A DNA stretch of 61,531 nt from a virus. The notes beneath the pieces are model-generated. The model did no database searches and was not told where the DNA came from. It was given only the letters and a program-made list of their open reading frames with translations. The position numbers and the translations under genes were made by a program. Below, in pieces: positions 14,586-22,519 of the stretch. The stretch spans positions 1-61,531 of IMG/VR virus record IMGVR_UViG_3300049157_000049. The stretch is one strand, 5' to 3'. The first letter of the stretch is position 1. Each line of letters begins with the position of its first letter.

Positions 14586-15032
14586 TTAGTCCATTAGGTT
14601 GTATAGAGATTCCAAAGCGGCCGCGACTGTCTGCCTGTTCTTCCTCTGCATCCAAAAGACGATACGCTGTTCACGATAGATCCGAGAGCCCTCGACTACT
14701 TTGCGCTCAATCTTTGAACGGAACCGTGTAGTATCTTCGAGGGTCTCAAGAATCCTTTCGAGTTCTAGTTTGGTAAGTACCTTACGCTCCCAACTGGTCA
14801 ATGGGGCACCCTCCTCAGTCCAGTAAACCAGCTCGTTACATTGGTCAATAATTACAGCAAATTGACGGCACCCTATTTGCATTATGTAGGTGTCTTTCAA
14901 AGGTAAGTAGGCGGCAGAACCGGTTCCCAAAGGATCCCATGTGCGGCGAAATAGAAACGCATGGATAATTGCCCAACCATCGCCGTGATCGTAGGCATTA
15001 TCGGCCCTAAGTAATGACATATCTAACGGCAT
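14586..15032 (-). CDS. Hypothetical protein, 148 aa
   Basis: Not recognised. The first 70 residues look alpha/beta (HGDGWAIIHAFLFRRTWDP), followed by a long charged helix (TKLELERILETLEDTTRFRS). The start codon overlaps the stop of the upstream gene. Confidence 0.55.
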   Translation of the reverse strand: MPLDMSLLRADNAYDHGDGWAIIHAFLFRRTWDPLGTGSAAYLPLKDTYIMQIGCRQFAVIIDQCNELVYWTEEGAPLTSWERKVLTKLELERILETLEDTTRFRSKIERKVVEGSRIYREQRIVFWMQRKNRQTVAAALESLYNLMD

Positions 15033-15262
15033 TAGTCACCCCCTTCTGCAATTTCAGTGAGCATTTGTATGATAACGGGTATCCGATCAGCGGAGAACGA
15101 GAAGCTGTATTCGGCATACCCGCCGTAATACAATTTAAAGTAAAAGCGAACGTGCCGCTCTGGTTCTTTCATGGTGCGGCTCGGTAGAGACATCGTATCG
15201 GTGGTTAACTCTACACGGTTTAGAGTTCCGTTGAGACCGTATACCTTACTGGGTTTTGCCAT
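15032..15262 (-). CDS. Hypothetical protein, 76 aa
   Basis: Start MAKPSKVYGL at 15262 after GGGAGA. Beta-rich (RHVRFYFKLYYGGYAEYSFS). Not recognised. Confidence 0.55.
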   Translation of the reverse strand: MAKPSKVYGLNGTLNRVELTTDTMSLPSRTMKEPERHVRFYFKLYYGGYAEYSFSFSADRIPVIIQMLTEIAEGGD

Positions 15263-15297
15263 TGATGATCTCCCAAGGTGTTTGTACGCATGTAGTG

Positions 15298-15855
15298 TCA
15301 CTTGTTGGGGCAACCCAACGTGTGGACCATACCAAATGCTGTTACTTGACAGTTTTCGCACTCAGTCGCGGGTTTCTCGGATGGTTTGTGAGGGTCGTAA
15401 GTGTCATAAGGCGAGGAATGGAAAAAAGAAAAAGGCGCGAATCCTATATCGTAATAAAGCGACATATCCTTGATAATCCTCCAGGGCTCTGCAAACGATG
15501 GATCCAGCGACATGTTGGCGGCGGTGGCCGATGCCCCTAGATAGTCTCCATCGCGAAATTCGTTGTAGCCTTTGATGAATTGTTGGTTGTACCGTTCGCC
15601 TAAGGAGCATACGCACAACACAGCTTCATAGTTAAGCACGGGGACGGTGATCTTGTGCGTTGAAGAGTCGTACCGAAAGTTACTACAGTAGACGTGATCC
15701 GTAATATATTTAGCGCATTCGCCACACATGACAGAGCCGTTATTACGCCGCACATCGTAGTTGTGAGCTCCCCATCCGATTTTCTTATGAGTTGCGCAAT
15801 GTGCTTCCCCTGTCGCTGCGATAGCTTGCAGATGTACGAGCAACACGATCGCCAT
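15298..15855 (-). CDS. Exported Cys-rich protein, 185 aa
   Basis: A signal-like N-terminus (MAIVLLVHLQAIAATGEAHC) leads a domain with several cysteines (VMCGECAKYI, VLCVCSLG, ECENCQV) and a helical segment resembling a TPR-like pair (YNEFRDGDYLGASATAANMS). It may be secreted or membrane-anchored. Start overlaps the stop of the 56-residue gene upstream. Confidence 0.55.
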   Translation of the reverse strand: MAIVLLVHLQAIAATGEAHCATHKKIGWGAHNYDVRRNNGSVMCGECAKYITDHVYCSNFRYDSSTHKITVPVLNYEAVLCVCSLGERYNQQFIKGYNEFRDGDYLGASATAANMSLDPSFAEPWRIIKDMSLYYDIGFAPFSFFHSSPYDTYDPHKPSEKPATECENCQVTAFGMVHTLGCPNK

Positions 15856-16025
15856 TATTTTGTACCTCGCTGGATGCGCACCGGTTGGGTGTCGCTCGGG
15901 TCAAGCCGCCGGGAGCGGGTTTTGCCGCAGGAACACCGCCACCAAATCATTCCTTCGCCATCGGGTTGGGCTAGTACGGTTCGCCCACAGTCGCATTGTT
16001 CGGATTTTGCTATGACGATGTTCAT
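15855..16025 (-). CDS. Tiny zinc-ribbon protein, 56 aa
   Basis: Start MNIVIAKSEQCDCGRT after AAGGAGA. Cysteine pairs CDC and CSC, about 20 residues apart, form a compact ribbon; the tail is basic (KTRSRRLDPS). The stop overlaps the next start as TAATG. Coding support comes from the ribosome site and the tight packing. Confidence 0.6.
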   Translation of the reverse strand: MNIVIAKSEQCDCGRTVLAQPDGEGMIWWRCSCGKTRSRRLDPSDTQPVRIQRGTK

Positions 16026-16039
16026 CGGTGTCTCCTTCC

Positions 16040-16264
16040 CTACATTTTATGTGTTGATCTCTGAGAAGAATCTCTTGGAAAGGGACCTCTAGTCCCCGAA
16101 CCCCAGTGCCGCCATTTGCACGGGAACCACCCTAGTTGCCACGGTCTCGTCTCCCATCCAATGGTAATTTGGTGTTGTCCTGCGTGGCCCGGCTTACGTT
16201 CGCATCCATTATCATTACAATAATAGCGACGTGCTGGACGTATCAGATTCAGTCTTACGATCAT
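16040..16264 (-). CDS. Small Cys/Trp-rich protein, 74 aa
   Basis: Start MIVRLNLIRPARRYYCNDN overlaps the stop of the upstream lectin-fold gene (TAATG). Contains a CNDNGCERKPGHAGQH cluster that could bind zinc. Not recognised. Confidence 0.5.
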   Translation of the reverse strand: MIVRLNLIRPARRYYCNDNGCERKPGHAGQHQITIGWETRPWQLGWFPCKWRHWGSGTRGPFPRDSSQRSTHKM

Positions 16265-16857
16265 TATTTCACGTCCCGTGCGCAACGGAAGCCAAGGCCG
16301 TCCCAGTCGTCCGACGGGACGCTAGCGAGCCGGTACGCGGAGCGGACGTACCTGGCGTCCGAGTCCCAGGAACCGCCGCGAATGACCCGCTCCGAGCCTT
16401 CTTCTGTCGAGGTCCACTCATAAACTTGCCCGAGCATATCGTAGAGACCGAGATTGTTGGGTTTTTTTGTCATTACCGCTTTCTTTTCTGTTTGGCCGTA
16501 CACCGCAAATTCGTACAGCTCACCCAAGCTCGGGTAAAACGCCCCAAAACGGCACGCGTACTCCCATTCGGCGTCTGTCGGCAGTCGGTAGCCGCGTGCA
16601 TCACAATATGCCTTAGCATCGTACCAGGACACATCGGTCATAGGGTGGTTATCCGGGCCTTTATGGAACACCGAGCTAGCATAACCCAAATGTTGTTTGT
16701 ACTGCCCGATAGTCACGGGCGTAATGGCCATCTCAAAAGTCCGAATAGACCCGCCGCCAGGAATCCGCACGAATTGGGTCTCTGTAGTAGAGTTGTTTTT
16801 TGGTTTCTCCACCAACTCATACTCGATGCCATCAATGGTCAGTTTGATGTTTGACAT
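16264..16857 (-). CDS. C-type-lectin/FGE-fold protein 1 with DGR-like variable end
   Basis: Formylglycine-generating-enzyme (SUMF1) fold, used by many diversity-generating retroelement (DGR) target proteins. Visible motifs: FVRIPGGGSIRTFEMAITPV, PMTDVSWYDAKAYCDARGYR, LPTDAEWEYACRFG, NNLGLYDMLGQVYEWTS, IRGGSW and the end GFRCAR. At 197 residues it is shorter than true FGE (about 280-300), and the catalytic cysteine region is replaced by a variable stretch, so enzyme activity is unlikely; a binding role fits better. AAGGAG lies upstream. It is a paralogue of the next gene; their last 32 codons before RCAR form the paired cassettes. Confidence 0.8.
   Translation of the reverse strand: MSNIKLTIDGIEYELVEKPKNNSTTETQFVRIPGGGSIRTFEMAITPVTIGQYKQHLGYASSVFHKGPDNHPMTDVSWYDAKAYCDARGYRLPTDAEWEYACRFGAFYPSLGELYEFAVYGQTEKKAVMTKKPNNLGLYDMLGQVYEWTSTEEGSERVIRGGSWDSDARYVRSAYRLASVPSDDWDGLGFRCARDVK
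16285..16380 (-). other. DGR-like variable cassette VR1
   Basis: 32 codons from RGG to FR. Compared with the equal-length cassette at 16920-17015, 16 codons differ, all changing the amino acid, and the other 16 are identical to the third base. Variable codons are mostly NNC (GAC, TAC, CTC, GTC, AGC, GGC), as expected from AAC codons mutated at A. Confidence 0.7.
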
Positions 16858-16901
16858 TTTTTCTCACTCCTTAGGTTGAAACATGTTGCCATGGTAGCCC
16901 T

Positions 16902-17399
16902 TTAGATGTCTCGGGCACAACGGAAGCCGCCGTTGAGCCAGTCGACCGACGGGTCGTACTCGTACCGGTCCGCGACGCAGACGCTCCCGGCGTACGAGTG
17001 CCAGCAACCGCCGCGAAGGATCCGAAACGAGTCCGCGTCTGTTGCTGTCCACTCATAAACCAGCCCCAACATATCGTATAGCCCTAAGTTGTTGGGCTGT
17101 TTTGTACCGACAGTAGCCATACTGGTCCGCTCATAAACAGCGTATCGATCGAGGTCGTCTAGGTCCGGATAGAACCCTCCAAACCTGCACGCATATTCCC
17201 ATTCCGCATCGGTTGGAAGGCGGTAGCCGTGTTCAGCGCAGTACGAAGACGCGTCAAACCACGTTACCTCGACGGCGGGATACTTGCTGCCCACGGCAAT
17301 TTTGGTGTACTGCTCGACCGTAGTAGGGGTTGCGGCCAACTCGAAGGACCGAATATTACCTTGGCCGGGCACATGGATGAATTTGATATCGGATGTCAT
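16902..17399 (-). CDS. C-type-lectin/FGE-fold protein 2 with DGR-like variable end
   Basis: Second copy of the fold, 165 residues, with AGGAGG before the ATG. Motifs parallel the first copy: FIHVPGQGNIRSFELAATPT, VTWFDASSYCAEHGYRLPTD, EWEYACRFGGF, NNLGLYDMLGLVYEWTA and the end GFRCARDI. Outside the cassette the two genes differ at many synonymous sites (for example in the NNLGLYDML codons), whereas inside it they are synonymously identical, which points to recent copying from a shared template. Likely a display or receptor-binding protein. Confidence 0.8.
   Translation of the reverse strand: MTSDIKFIHVPGQGNIRSFELAATPTTVEQYTKIAVGSKYPAVEVTWFDASSYCAEHGYRLPTDAEWEYACRFGGFYPDLDDLDRYAVYERTSMATVGTKQPNNLGLYDMLGLVYEWTATDADSFRILRGGCWHSYAGSVCVADRYEYDPSVDWLNGGFRCARDI
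16920..17015 (-). other. DGR-like variable cassette VR2
   Basis: Partner of 16285-16380. Paired residues (copy 1/copy 2) include S/C, D/H, D/Y, R/G, Y/S, S/V, Y/D, L/Y, A/E, S/Y, D/V, D/L, G/N. 23 of the 25 base differences fall in codon positions 1 and 2. Confidence 0.7.
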
Positions 17400-17409
17400 T
17401 TTGTACCTC

Positions 17410-17850
17410 CTAAACTAGCACAGGTTGCCACGGCAGCACGTCAACAAGTATACGGCTGAGGCGGCGCGCGGATTCCGCAAATTTGGCGGCTCGATCGTGT
17501 TGGTCAATTTTGGCAAGCTGCTCAGAAAGCAGAGTGCATCGGTGGCGGGCAGCGGAGATTTGATAATGGAGCTCCCTCCGCGCAAGGACGTCTTCTATCT
17601 TGGCTAACATGGCCTTTGCGTCGGCAATCTGGCGATCTCGAGCGGTTTGGTGGCGGATTTGCCAGGGAAGGGTACCGCGAGCGTAGTTGTAGAGGCGCCG
17701 TTCCGCATTGAAGAACCGGTCGGCGGTGGCGGTTTGGCCGGATTTGGAGAAAGCGATCGCGCGGCTCATCGCTCGGCGGCGGGCAGCGCGGACGGTTTCT
17801 GTACGGGCGCGGATTGCGGATGGCGTGTTGATGTTTTGGAGTTTTGTCAT
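17410..17850 (-). CDS. Basic helical protein, 146 aa
   Basis: Start MTKLQNINTPSAIRARTETV after GGAGGA, overlapping the previous stop. Almost entirely Arg/Ala-rich helices (ARRRAMSRAIAFSKSGQTAT, LLSEQLAKIDQHDRAAKFAE), two or three helical hairpins. Could bind nucleic acid. Family unknown. Confidence 0.55.
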   Translation of the reverse strand: MTKLQNINTPSAIRARTETVRAARRRAMSRAIAFSKSGQTATADRFFNAERRLYNYARGTLPWQIRHQTARDRQIADAKAMLAKIEDVLARRELHYQISAARHRCTLLSEQLAKIDQHDRAAKFAESARRLSRILVDVLPWQPVLV

Positions 17851-18359
17851 TAGATATCCTCCGAACGCTGCTTGTAGCAGTCGTCGCACCAAAAAGATAA
17901 CAGGACCGCTTTGCCCCGAAAAATGTCATCTATCTGTTCGAGCGCGCCTTCAGATTCTATTATCCCCTCAGTGACGAAAGGGTCTTCGACGATGTTGCCC
18001 TGTTTTTCTTCCTTACACCTACAGCATGTGCCTTTCATGGTCTCCTCATACGAGATGATCTCCCCACGAACGCGCTCACCTTTTGCCGCTTCCGGATACG
18101 CTTGAATAATAAGCTGGTAGGCAAGCTCACAGCGTTTTTTGTGTGCGGCTTCACACGCCTCATAGCGCCCGTCAGGATACGCGGACAAGTGCTGAAAAAG
18201 CGCCGGATCCGGGTCGGTGCCTATTTTTCCCCACAATTGGCCATCACCGAACGACATGACAGTCGAATGGTTACCCCCGACTTTTGACGGCATCCACGCT
18301 GCGAAAACCCACGGGCCGGTCGATGAATAGAGTTGGGTTCGGGTAATTTTGAGCTTCAT
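17850..18359 (-). CDS. Hypothetical protein with CxxC pairs, 169 aa
   Basis: Begins MKLKITRTQLYSSTGPWVFA; the C-terminal half has GTCCRCKEE and WCDDCYKQR, two cysteine pairs about 70 residues apart that could close one zinc site. Overlaps both neighbours. Not recognised. Confidence 0.55.
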   Translation of the reverse strand: MKLKITRTQLYSSTGPWVFAAWMPSKVGGNHSTVMSFGDGQLWGKIGTDPDPALFQHLSAYPDGRYEACEAAHKKRCELAYQLIIQAYPEAAKGERVRGEIISYEETMKGTCCRCKEEKQGNIVEDPFVTEGIIESEGALEQIDDIFRGKAVLLSFWCDDCYKQRSEDI

Positions 18360-18595
18360 GTTCGTCGTACCTTTCGTCCAATCTTGAAAAGGCGCCCGTA
18401 AAGGCGATCCGCAAACTGCTCGTATGTTGTGGCTTCTTCTTCGGCGGCGGCGCGCTCGTCATCTGTGAGGTTGTAGTCAACCGAGGCGTAATGGATGTCG
18501 TTTAAGATGGTCCCGAGACCTTCGTTCACCAGATCGCTCAAGATGTTCATCTCCTCGGCGGACAACCGGAGACGGAGCTCGTAGGGTCTATGCAT
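18356..18595 (-). CDS. Small helical protein, 79 aa
   Basis: MHRPYELRLRLSAEEMNILS suggests a strand followed by long helices (DDERAAAEEEATTYEQFADR). Not recognised. 4-bp overlap with the next gene. Confidence 0.55.
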   Translation of the reverse strand: MHRPYELRLRLSAEEMNILSDLVNEGLGTILNDIHYASVDYNLTDDERAAAEEEATTYEQFADRLYGRLFKIGRKVRRT

Positions 18596-18614
18596 CGGTC
18601 AACCTTTCCCTTTC

Positions 18615-19064
18615 TTAGGCAATACACCCAATAGACCGCGCGATGCGGCGCAAGTCTTCTCTTAGACTTTTCACGGAGTCCGCGCCATCGTGCATACATT
18701 GCAGCTGTTCCGCGAAGTCGTATAGGTACTTACTCTCGCCTTCAAGTCCCAGAAACCAACCCAACTCTTGCATTATGTCCTGAAGGAGCATTTCGTCCGT
18801 TAGTTCGTCCGTTAGTATAGAATCTCTCAGCGATACGTGCTTACGGTCGTAACGTGTACGGTATTGATTGTCGGGGATCGACGCACCGATTGCACAGCGG
18901 ACCTTTCCAGTCGCCTTCCCATTAAGTCGGTAAAAGCACCCGTTTCCTGATTTGCGCGAGAGTCTTGCACCCTTCTGCCCAAAATGGTCAATCGCATTTA
19001 GCAACAACGCGCGTTTTCGCCGCTCTAATGTACCTGTGATCTGTAGCATGTGTCTTCTTGTCAT
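18615..19064 (-). CDS. Hypothetical protein, 149 aa
   Basis: Start MTRRHMLQITGT after GGAG. The N-terminal half is basic (LERRKRALLLNAIDHFGQKG), the C-terminal half helical and acidic. No family recognised. Confidence 0.5.
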   Translation of the reverse strand: MTRRHMLQITGTLERRKRALLLNAIDHFGQKGARLSRKSGNGCFYRLNGKATGKVRCAIGASIPDNQYRTRYDRKHVSLRDSILTDELTDEMLLQDIMQELGWFLGLEGESKYLYDFAEQLQCMHDGADSVKSLREDLRRIARSIGCIA

Positions 19065-19107
19065 CGCTTGATGCTCCGATTTCTTCCGGGAGTCCCTTTG
19101 ATCTCCC

Positions 19108-19374
19108 TCATGCCTTGCCCCCTCCTTTGACAAGTTGGATGTCCAGTTTTTTCAGCCTCTCCAACTGCCTGGTGAGATTTATGATTTTGCGTGCCTTAAG
19201 CTCTCGCGCGCGCACAGTGGCCGCGTCGATTGAGCGATGCCAATCTCCGGGCTGGATACACTGCTCCATGTGATCGCTTGACAGCTTGATTACGCAGTAA
19301 CCGTTATCAACCTCTCTGCCCTCAATCTCCAATATCCCTGTGGTGAGTGCCCATTTCGTGATGTAGACTTTCAT
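19108..19374 (-). CDS. Small phage protein, 88 aa
   Basis: MKVYITKWALTTGILEIEGR begins a short beta domain that resembles other MKVYI-type early proteins here (compare 22520-22705), followed by a helix (RARELKARKIINLTRQLERL). Function unknown. Overlaps the next start. Confidence 0.55.
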   Translation of the reverse strand: MKVYITKWALTTGILEIEGREVDNGYCVIKLSSDHMEQCIQPGDWHRSIDAATVRARELKARKIINLTRQLERLKKLDIQLVKGGGKA

Positions 19375-19601
19375 CTCTTACCCCCTTTTGACTTGACGTA
19401 GGTGGCCACGAAGTCGTAGCTCTCTCCCGCGAGCCCCTCTTCCCCCTCGCGCCGGACGATGTCGCGCTGACCGTGGCCCTCTCGGATAGTGGAGCCTTCG
19501 CCATAGAACGACACGACCGCAGCGGCGGCTTCGATTTCCTTACAGGCCGCCTGGTAGGTCCCCGTGTGGTCGTAGATCTTGTATTTCGGGCTTGCCGCCA
19601 T
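19371..19601 (-). CDS. Small protein, 76 aa
   Basis: MAASPKYKIYDHTGTYQAAC continues as an alpha/beta domain with FYGEGSTIREGHGQRDIVRR. Sequences of this type (KIYDHTGTYQA... VVS.YG.G..IR.GH) are common in phage early regions and have no known function. Confidence 0.55.
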   Translation of the reverse strand: MAASPKYKIYDHTGTYQAACKEIEAAAAVVSFYGEGSTIREGHGQRDIVRREGEEGLAGESYDFVATYVKSKGGKR

Positions 19602-19612
19602 TATGGCACCCC

Positions 19613-20185
19613 CTAAGTCCTAGGTCCAATGGCCCGGGCGTTGCGCATGAGCGCCGCGCTGTTATCCCAGCCGACTATAAACCCCAGGCCGTAGCCATTC
19701 CGTGCGAAGTACAGATCCCTGCCTGCACGAGCGGCATGCCGCTCTACCTCGAAAAATGATCCGTCCTCTAAGCACCGAGTCAGAAACCGCTCGAGGTCAC
19801 CAAACACTTGCTCAGCGTTCGGCGCCCCGATCGTAAAATCCATCGGCGCATCGTCGTTGCTGACCGAACCTCGCCAGTAATCTTCCGCCTCGTGGTAGGA
19901 CTCCGTCATCTCGCGCGCCACGTTCCGGATGAGCTCCGTGCTCAGCACAAACATATCGTCCAGGACGTAGTGGTGGATCTGATGGGCACGGAGCAGCCAA
20001 TTTTCAACGTCTAGCTCGGGCTCGTTCAGATCTGCGGTCTCCACAGCCCAATGCCCGGTGGTGATCTCGTGCCCGTAGATAGCCGACACGCGCACAGCGG
20101 CTGAGGTTGCCTTTGCGCCATGGTTTTCGAGCCATCGGGCTAGCGTCCGTGATGGTTCTGTCTGTCCCCAAACGTACGCTTTCAC
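19613..20185 (-). CDS. Hypothetical protein, 190 aa
   Basis: GTG start chosen because GGGAGG lies 6 bases upstream and the GTG overlaps the preceding stop (GTGA). Alpha/beta; contains DFTIGAPNAEQVFGDLERFL and a C-terminal FARNGYGLGFIVGWD. Not recognised. Confidence 0.55.
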   Translation of the reverse strand: MKAYVWGQTEPSRTLARWLENHGAKATSAAVRVSAIYGHEITTGHWAVETADLNEPELDVENWLLRAHQIHHYVLDDMFVLSTELIRNVAREMTESYHEAEDYWRGSVSNDDAPMDFTIGAPNAEQVFGDLERFLTRCLEDGSFFEVERHAARAGRDLYFARNGYGLGFIVGWDNSAALMRNARAIGPRT

Positions 20186-20436
20186 GGCTTGCCTCCCTGC
20201 CAAACGCGAATGTCAACCTGTAAACCCCCCTTGACTACATCGCTTAGATCCGGCCATGTGCTGTCGATTGCCACCACGTCCTCCAGGGACGTCTCGAGCT
20301 CCATCCCTCGGCCTGTCTGCTCGCCAACAATGTAGTCGATCGCCTTAAGATCTAGGCTCGGATCGCCCGACGGCGCGCGAAGCACCTTGCGGATGTCAGC
20401 TTCGAGTTTCAGCCACTGCATCTTGAACGTCCTCAT
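20182..20436 (-). CDS. Small protein, 84 aa
   Basis: Start MRTFKMQWLKLEADIRKVLR after GGGAGG. Alpha/beta, acidic centre. Coupled to the downstream GTG-start gene. Not recognised. Confidence 0.5.
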   Translation of the reverse strand: MRTFKMQWLKLEADIRKVLRAPSGDPSLDLKAIDYIVGEQTGRGMELETSLEDVVAIDSTWPDLSDVVKGGLQVDIRVWQGGKP

Positions 20437-20461
20437 GACTTGCCTCCCTTTGATTTTTTCG

Positions 20462-20725
20462 TCATGCCCGGGCCGGAGCGTAGACCCCGATGTGCCGCTC
20501 GCAAGGCGTGTAGAGGTACTCCTCGTACCGGTACCTACCCGGCTCCACAACGCGACGCTCGCGCGTCATGCACCCGCACTCCCACAGAAACTCTAGCCGG
20601 CCAACGTCTTGAGCTTCAACCCCACGAGACTCCATGATGGCTCGGATCGGTTTGGTTTCCAGGGGCTTCACTTTTTCGTTTGTCATCTTCTCTCTCCTCT
20701 TGGTTCCCGTTCCCGTGTGTCCCAT
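20462..20725 (-). CDS. Small Cys-containing protein, leaderless candidate, 87 aa
   Basis: The promoter upstream puts +1 exactly on the A of ATG 20725 (MGHTGTGTKRREKM). A second start, MTNEKVKPLE at 20686, is preceded by AGGAGAGAG and may be used instead or as well. The C-terminal part has WECGCMTRERRV and TPCERH, a possible zinc site. Not recognised. Confidence 0.55.
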   Translation of the reverse strand: MGHTGTGTKRREKMTNEKVKPLETKPIRAIMESRGVEAQDVGRLEFLWECGCMTRERRVVEPGRYRYEEYLYTPCERHIGVYAPARA

Positions 20726-20731
20726 AAGTTA

Positions 20732-20760
20732 ATAGTACGCGAGTACGCAGTATTTGTCAA
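20732..20760 (-). promoter_or_regulatory. Early promoter, leaderless arrangement (GTAC-N4-GTAC type)
   Basis: TTGACA (20760-20755), 17-bp spacer, TACTAT (20737-20732), +1 predicted at 20725. The element GTAC-N4-GTAC overlaps the -10; the promoter at 23281-23309 has nearly the same -10 and start context (TACTATTAACTYATGG). Confidence 0.75.
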
Positions 20761-20796
20761 CAAAAAAAAAAGACCACCCCCGGGGGGAGCGCGGTC
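20761..20796 (-). terminator. Intrinsic terminator
   Basis: On the minus strand a GC hairpin (GACC...GGTC with a C6/G5 core) is followed by ten T. It stops transcription from the 21-22 kb genes immediately before the next promoter. Confidence 0.75.
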
Positions 20797-20910
20797 CCGG
20801 GGGCGGCCGGCCGGAGGTACCTTATAGCTCAGCGATGGCGCGCCGGATAGCCTAGATCAAATTCATCCCGCGCATCACTGGCTCGAGTAGAGCCCCCCAC
20901 GCTTTGGGTT
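20797..20910. other. Short untranslated stretch upstream of the terminator
   Basis: A very GC-rich palindromic patch (GGCCGGCCGG) and a 20-codon frame starting at the stop of the 20911 gene (ATGA overlap). I see no convincing gene. Confidence 0.35.
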
Positions 20911-21132
20911 TCATTCGGCGTTTCCTGTGTCGGGCGGGTTGCTCATCCACTCCTCGGGGATAGGGAGTAGTAAGTCCCTTTTGAGTTGGTTGCCTTGCGC
21001 ACCCCCTAACCAGAGAATGAGGCTTTTCACGGCGAGTACGCCGCGCATAATGGGCACGGGGGTTTGGTCGCTGTCCAGAATCAAGTCGAACATTCTGTCA
21101 ATCTCCTTGTTGCTGCGTTGGATTCTAGACAT
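20911..21132 (-). CDS. Small helical protein, 73 aa
   Basis: MSRIQRSNKEIDRMFDLILD, then a hydrophobic centre (MRGVLAVKSLILWLGG). Not recognised. Overlaps the upstream gene by 8 bp. Confidence 0.5.
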   Translation of the reverse strand: MSRIQRSNKEIDRMFDLILDSDQTPVPIMRGVLAVKSLILWLGGAQGNQLKRDLLLPIPEEWMSNPPDTGNAE

Positions 21133-21775
21133 CGCTTGCCCCTTTCTGCGGTTCCTCCCTGATTTCGGGGGCTTGTAGTTGGTCGATCGCTCGGTTGATG
21201 AGCGCCCGGATGACGTCCTCTTGTGCCGTGCGCCGGAGCTTCCCGAAGACGTCCTCGATCAGCCCGCAGACGAGGTCGCGCTTGTGGGCGGCCATGACGT
21301 CAACAGGGTGGATCAGAAACTTGTCCGTTTCGAGAATGGCGAAGAGCAGGGTGCCAAGCGCGTCGAGGAATTCGAAGTCCCCTGTGTCGTTGTAGAGATC
21401 ACTCGCGAGGGTGATTGTTTCCTTGGCGGTGGTGATGCGCTTGCGGAACGCGGCCATGCTCTCGGCTGGCGGATTGGTGGCGGGCATAGGGATTTCCAGT
21501 TTCGTGTCGGGCAGCCACGCCGACGAATGGGATGCTTTCGTGTCTTGGTCGTTGCCGTCAGGCTGCGAATGGAGCTCCTCACACAGCGCGTGGAAGGCTG
21601 CCCATAGCACTGCGTGGGACGGCATCCATGGCTCCCATTCGCCCAGTGTAAGGAAACCGGCATTGCTGAGAAAGGTGAGATGCTCAATCCCGTAATGGGC
21701 CGCTTTCGTGCTCTCGTCGAGGAATCTGGTGACCCGGTATTTGCTGTCCCCCATTTCGAATTCCACTGCTCTCAT
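21125..21775 (-). CDS. Hypothetical protein, 216 aa
   Basis: MRAVEFEMGDSKYRVTRFLD starts a beta region, followed by helices (MAAFRKRITTAKETITLASD, LGTLLFAILETDKFLI). The N-terminus resembles the small chaperone-like or tail-assembly proteins of phages but the resemblance is too weak to name it. Confidence 0.5.
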   Translation of the reverse strand: MRAVEFEMGDSKYRVTRFLDESTKAAHYGIEHLTFLSNAGFLTLGEWEPWMPSHAVLWAAFHALCEELHSQPDGNDQDTKASHSSAWLPDTKLEIPMPATNPPAESMAAFRKRITTAKETITLASDLYNDTGDFEFLDALGTLLFAILETDKFLIHPVDVMAAHKRDLVCGLIEDVFGKLRRTAQEDVIRALINRAIDQLQAPEIREEPQKGASDV

Positions 21776-21963
21776 TTCGGTTCTCCCTTTTCCTTTTCTA
21801 TCATCACGTCAACGACCGCTTCGTCGAATTGTTCCATTACGTTGCCCGGGTAAAAAGAGCTTAGTTTCTGTAGCCTTTTTACGAGTTTGAGTCGGACTTG
21901 ATATGCGATGCCCAGCCATTCCGGCTCTGACGTGGCCTTCTCTGGTTGTTTTTTCTCTGTCAT
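21772..21963 (-). CDS. Small protein, 63 aa
   Basis: MTEKKQPEKATSEPEWLGIA start after AGAGGAAC; a 24-base longer ATG is possible. Helical. Not recognised. Overlaps the next start by 4 bp. Confidence 0.45.
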   Translation of the reverse strand: MTEKKQPEKATSEPEWLGIAYQVRLKLVKRLQKLSSFYPGNVMEQFDEAVVDVMIEKEKGEPK

Positions 21964-21999
21964 TTCGTTGTTCCTCTTACGCTTCAAACGCCAATGCCA

Positions 22000-22380
22000 T
22001 TAGCACTTCTTGTTGAAGGCGAGATTGCGGATCTGGTGGGCGGGGATGAACAGATCGCCATCTGCCAGCTCGATGTAGGCGCCGTTTTTGGCCACTTCCG
22101 CCGCGTAGAGCTCCGGGGATGTGCGGAGGGCCGGAAGATGGGTGAATTTCGCTCCAGTGACGGTGACTATTGTTACCCTGATTGCTGGATTTGGGTACGA
22201 CAGATCTACAGGCTTGTCGATTGGTGATACGAGCGCTGTCGTGTTGATTTCCTCCAAGAGTTCGTAGCACCAAGTCATGTGGCATCCCCGGTAGGATTTA
22301 GGGGGAATGGTGCTGTCGAAGGGCACCGTGACGTAGATTCCGTCAGCCCGGCGAAAGGTGATCTTGTGAGTTGGCGTCAT
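22000..22380 (-). CDS. Hypothetical protein, 126 aa
   Basis: MTPTHKITFRRADGIYVTVP start after AGGAGACG. Beta-rich (IRVTIVTVTGAKFTHLPALR) ending with DLFIPAHQIRNLAF. Not recognised. Confidence 0.55.
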   Translation of the reverse strand: MTPTHKITFRRADGIYVTVPFDSTIPPKSYRGCHMTWCYELLEEINTTALVSPIDKPVDLSYPNPAIRVTIVTVTGAKFTHLPALRTSPELYAAEVAKNGAYIELADGDLFIPAHQIRNLAFNKKC

Positions 22381-22404
22381 TCGGCGTCTCCTGACTTCTG
22401 TCAT

Positions 22405-22519
22405 TACATGCTCTCCGCGTTCAAAAATCTCTGAAAAAATTCGCGTGGGGCTTCTCCGGAGTCCCCCCTCTTTTCAGATAAATGGACTTTTTCCCTAGGG
22501 GGGGGGGGGGGTCTAGTGA
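22405..22519 (-). other. Poly-C leader between small genes
   Basis: No gene. On the message strand it holds 14 consecutive C (22511-22498), then a long imperfect hairpin bounded by TCTGAAAA/TTTTCAGA around GGGGACTCC/GGAG..CCCC. It may be a transcript-control or slippage element. Confidence 0.4.

Noticed and set aside
16264-17399. Functional formylglycine-generating (sulfatase-modifying) enzymes
   Set aside because: Both proteins are much shorter than true FGE, the active-site cysteine region is occupied by the variable cassette, and no sulfatase is present. A lectin-type binding role fits better.
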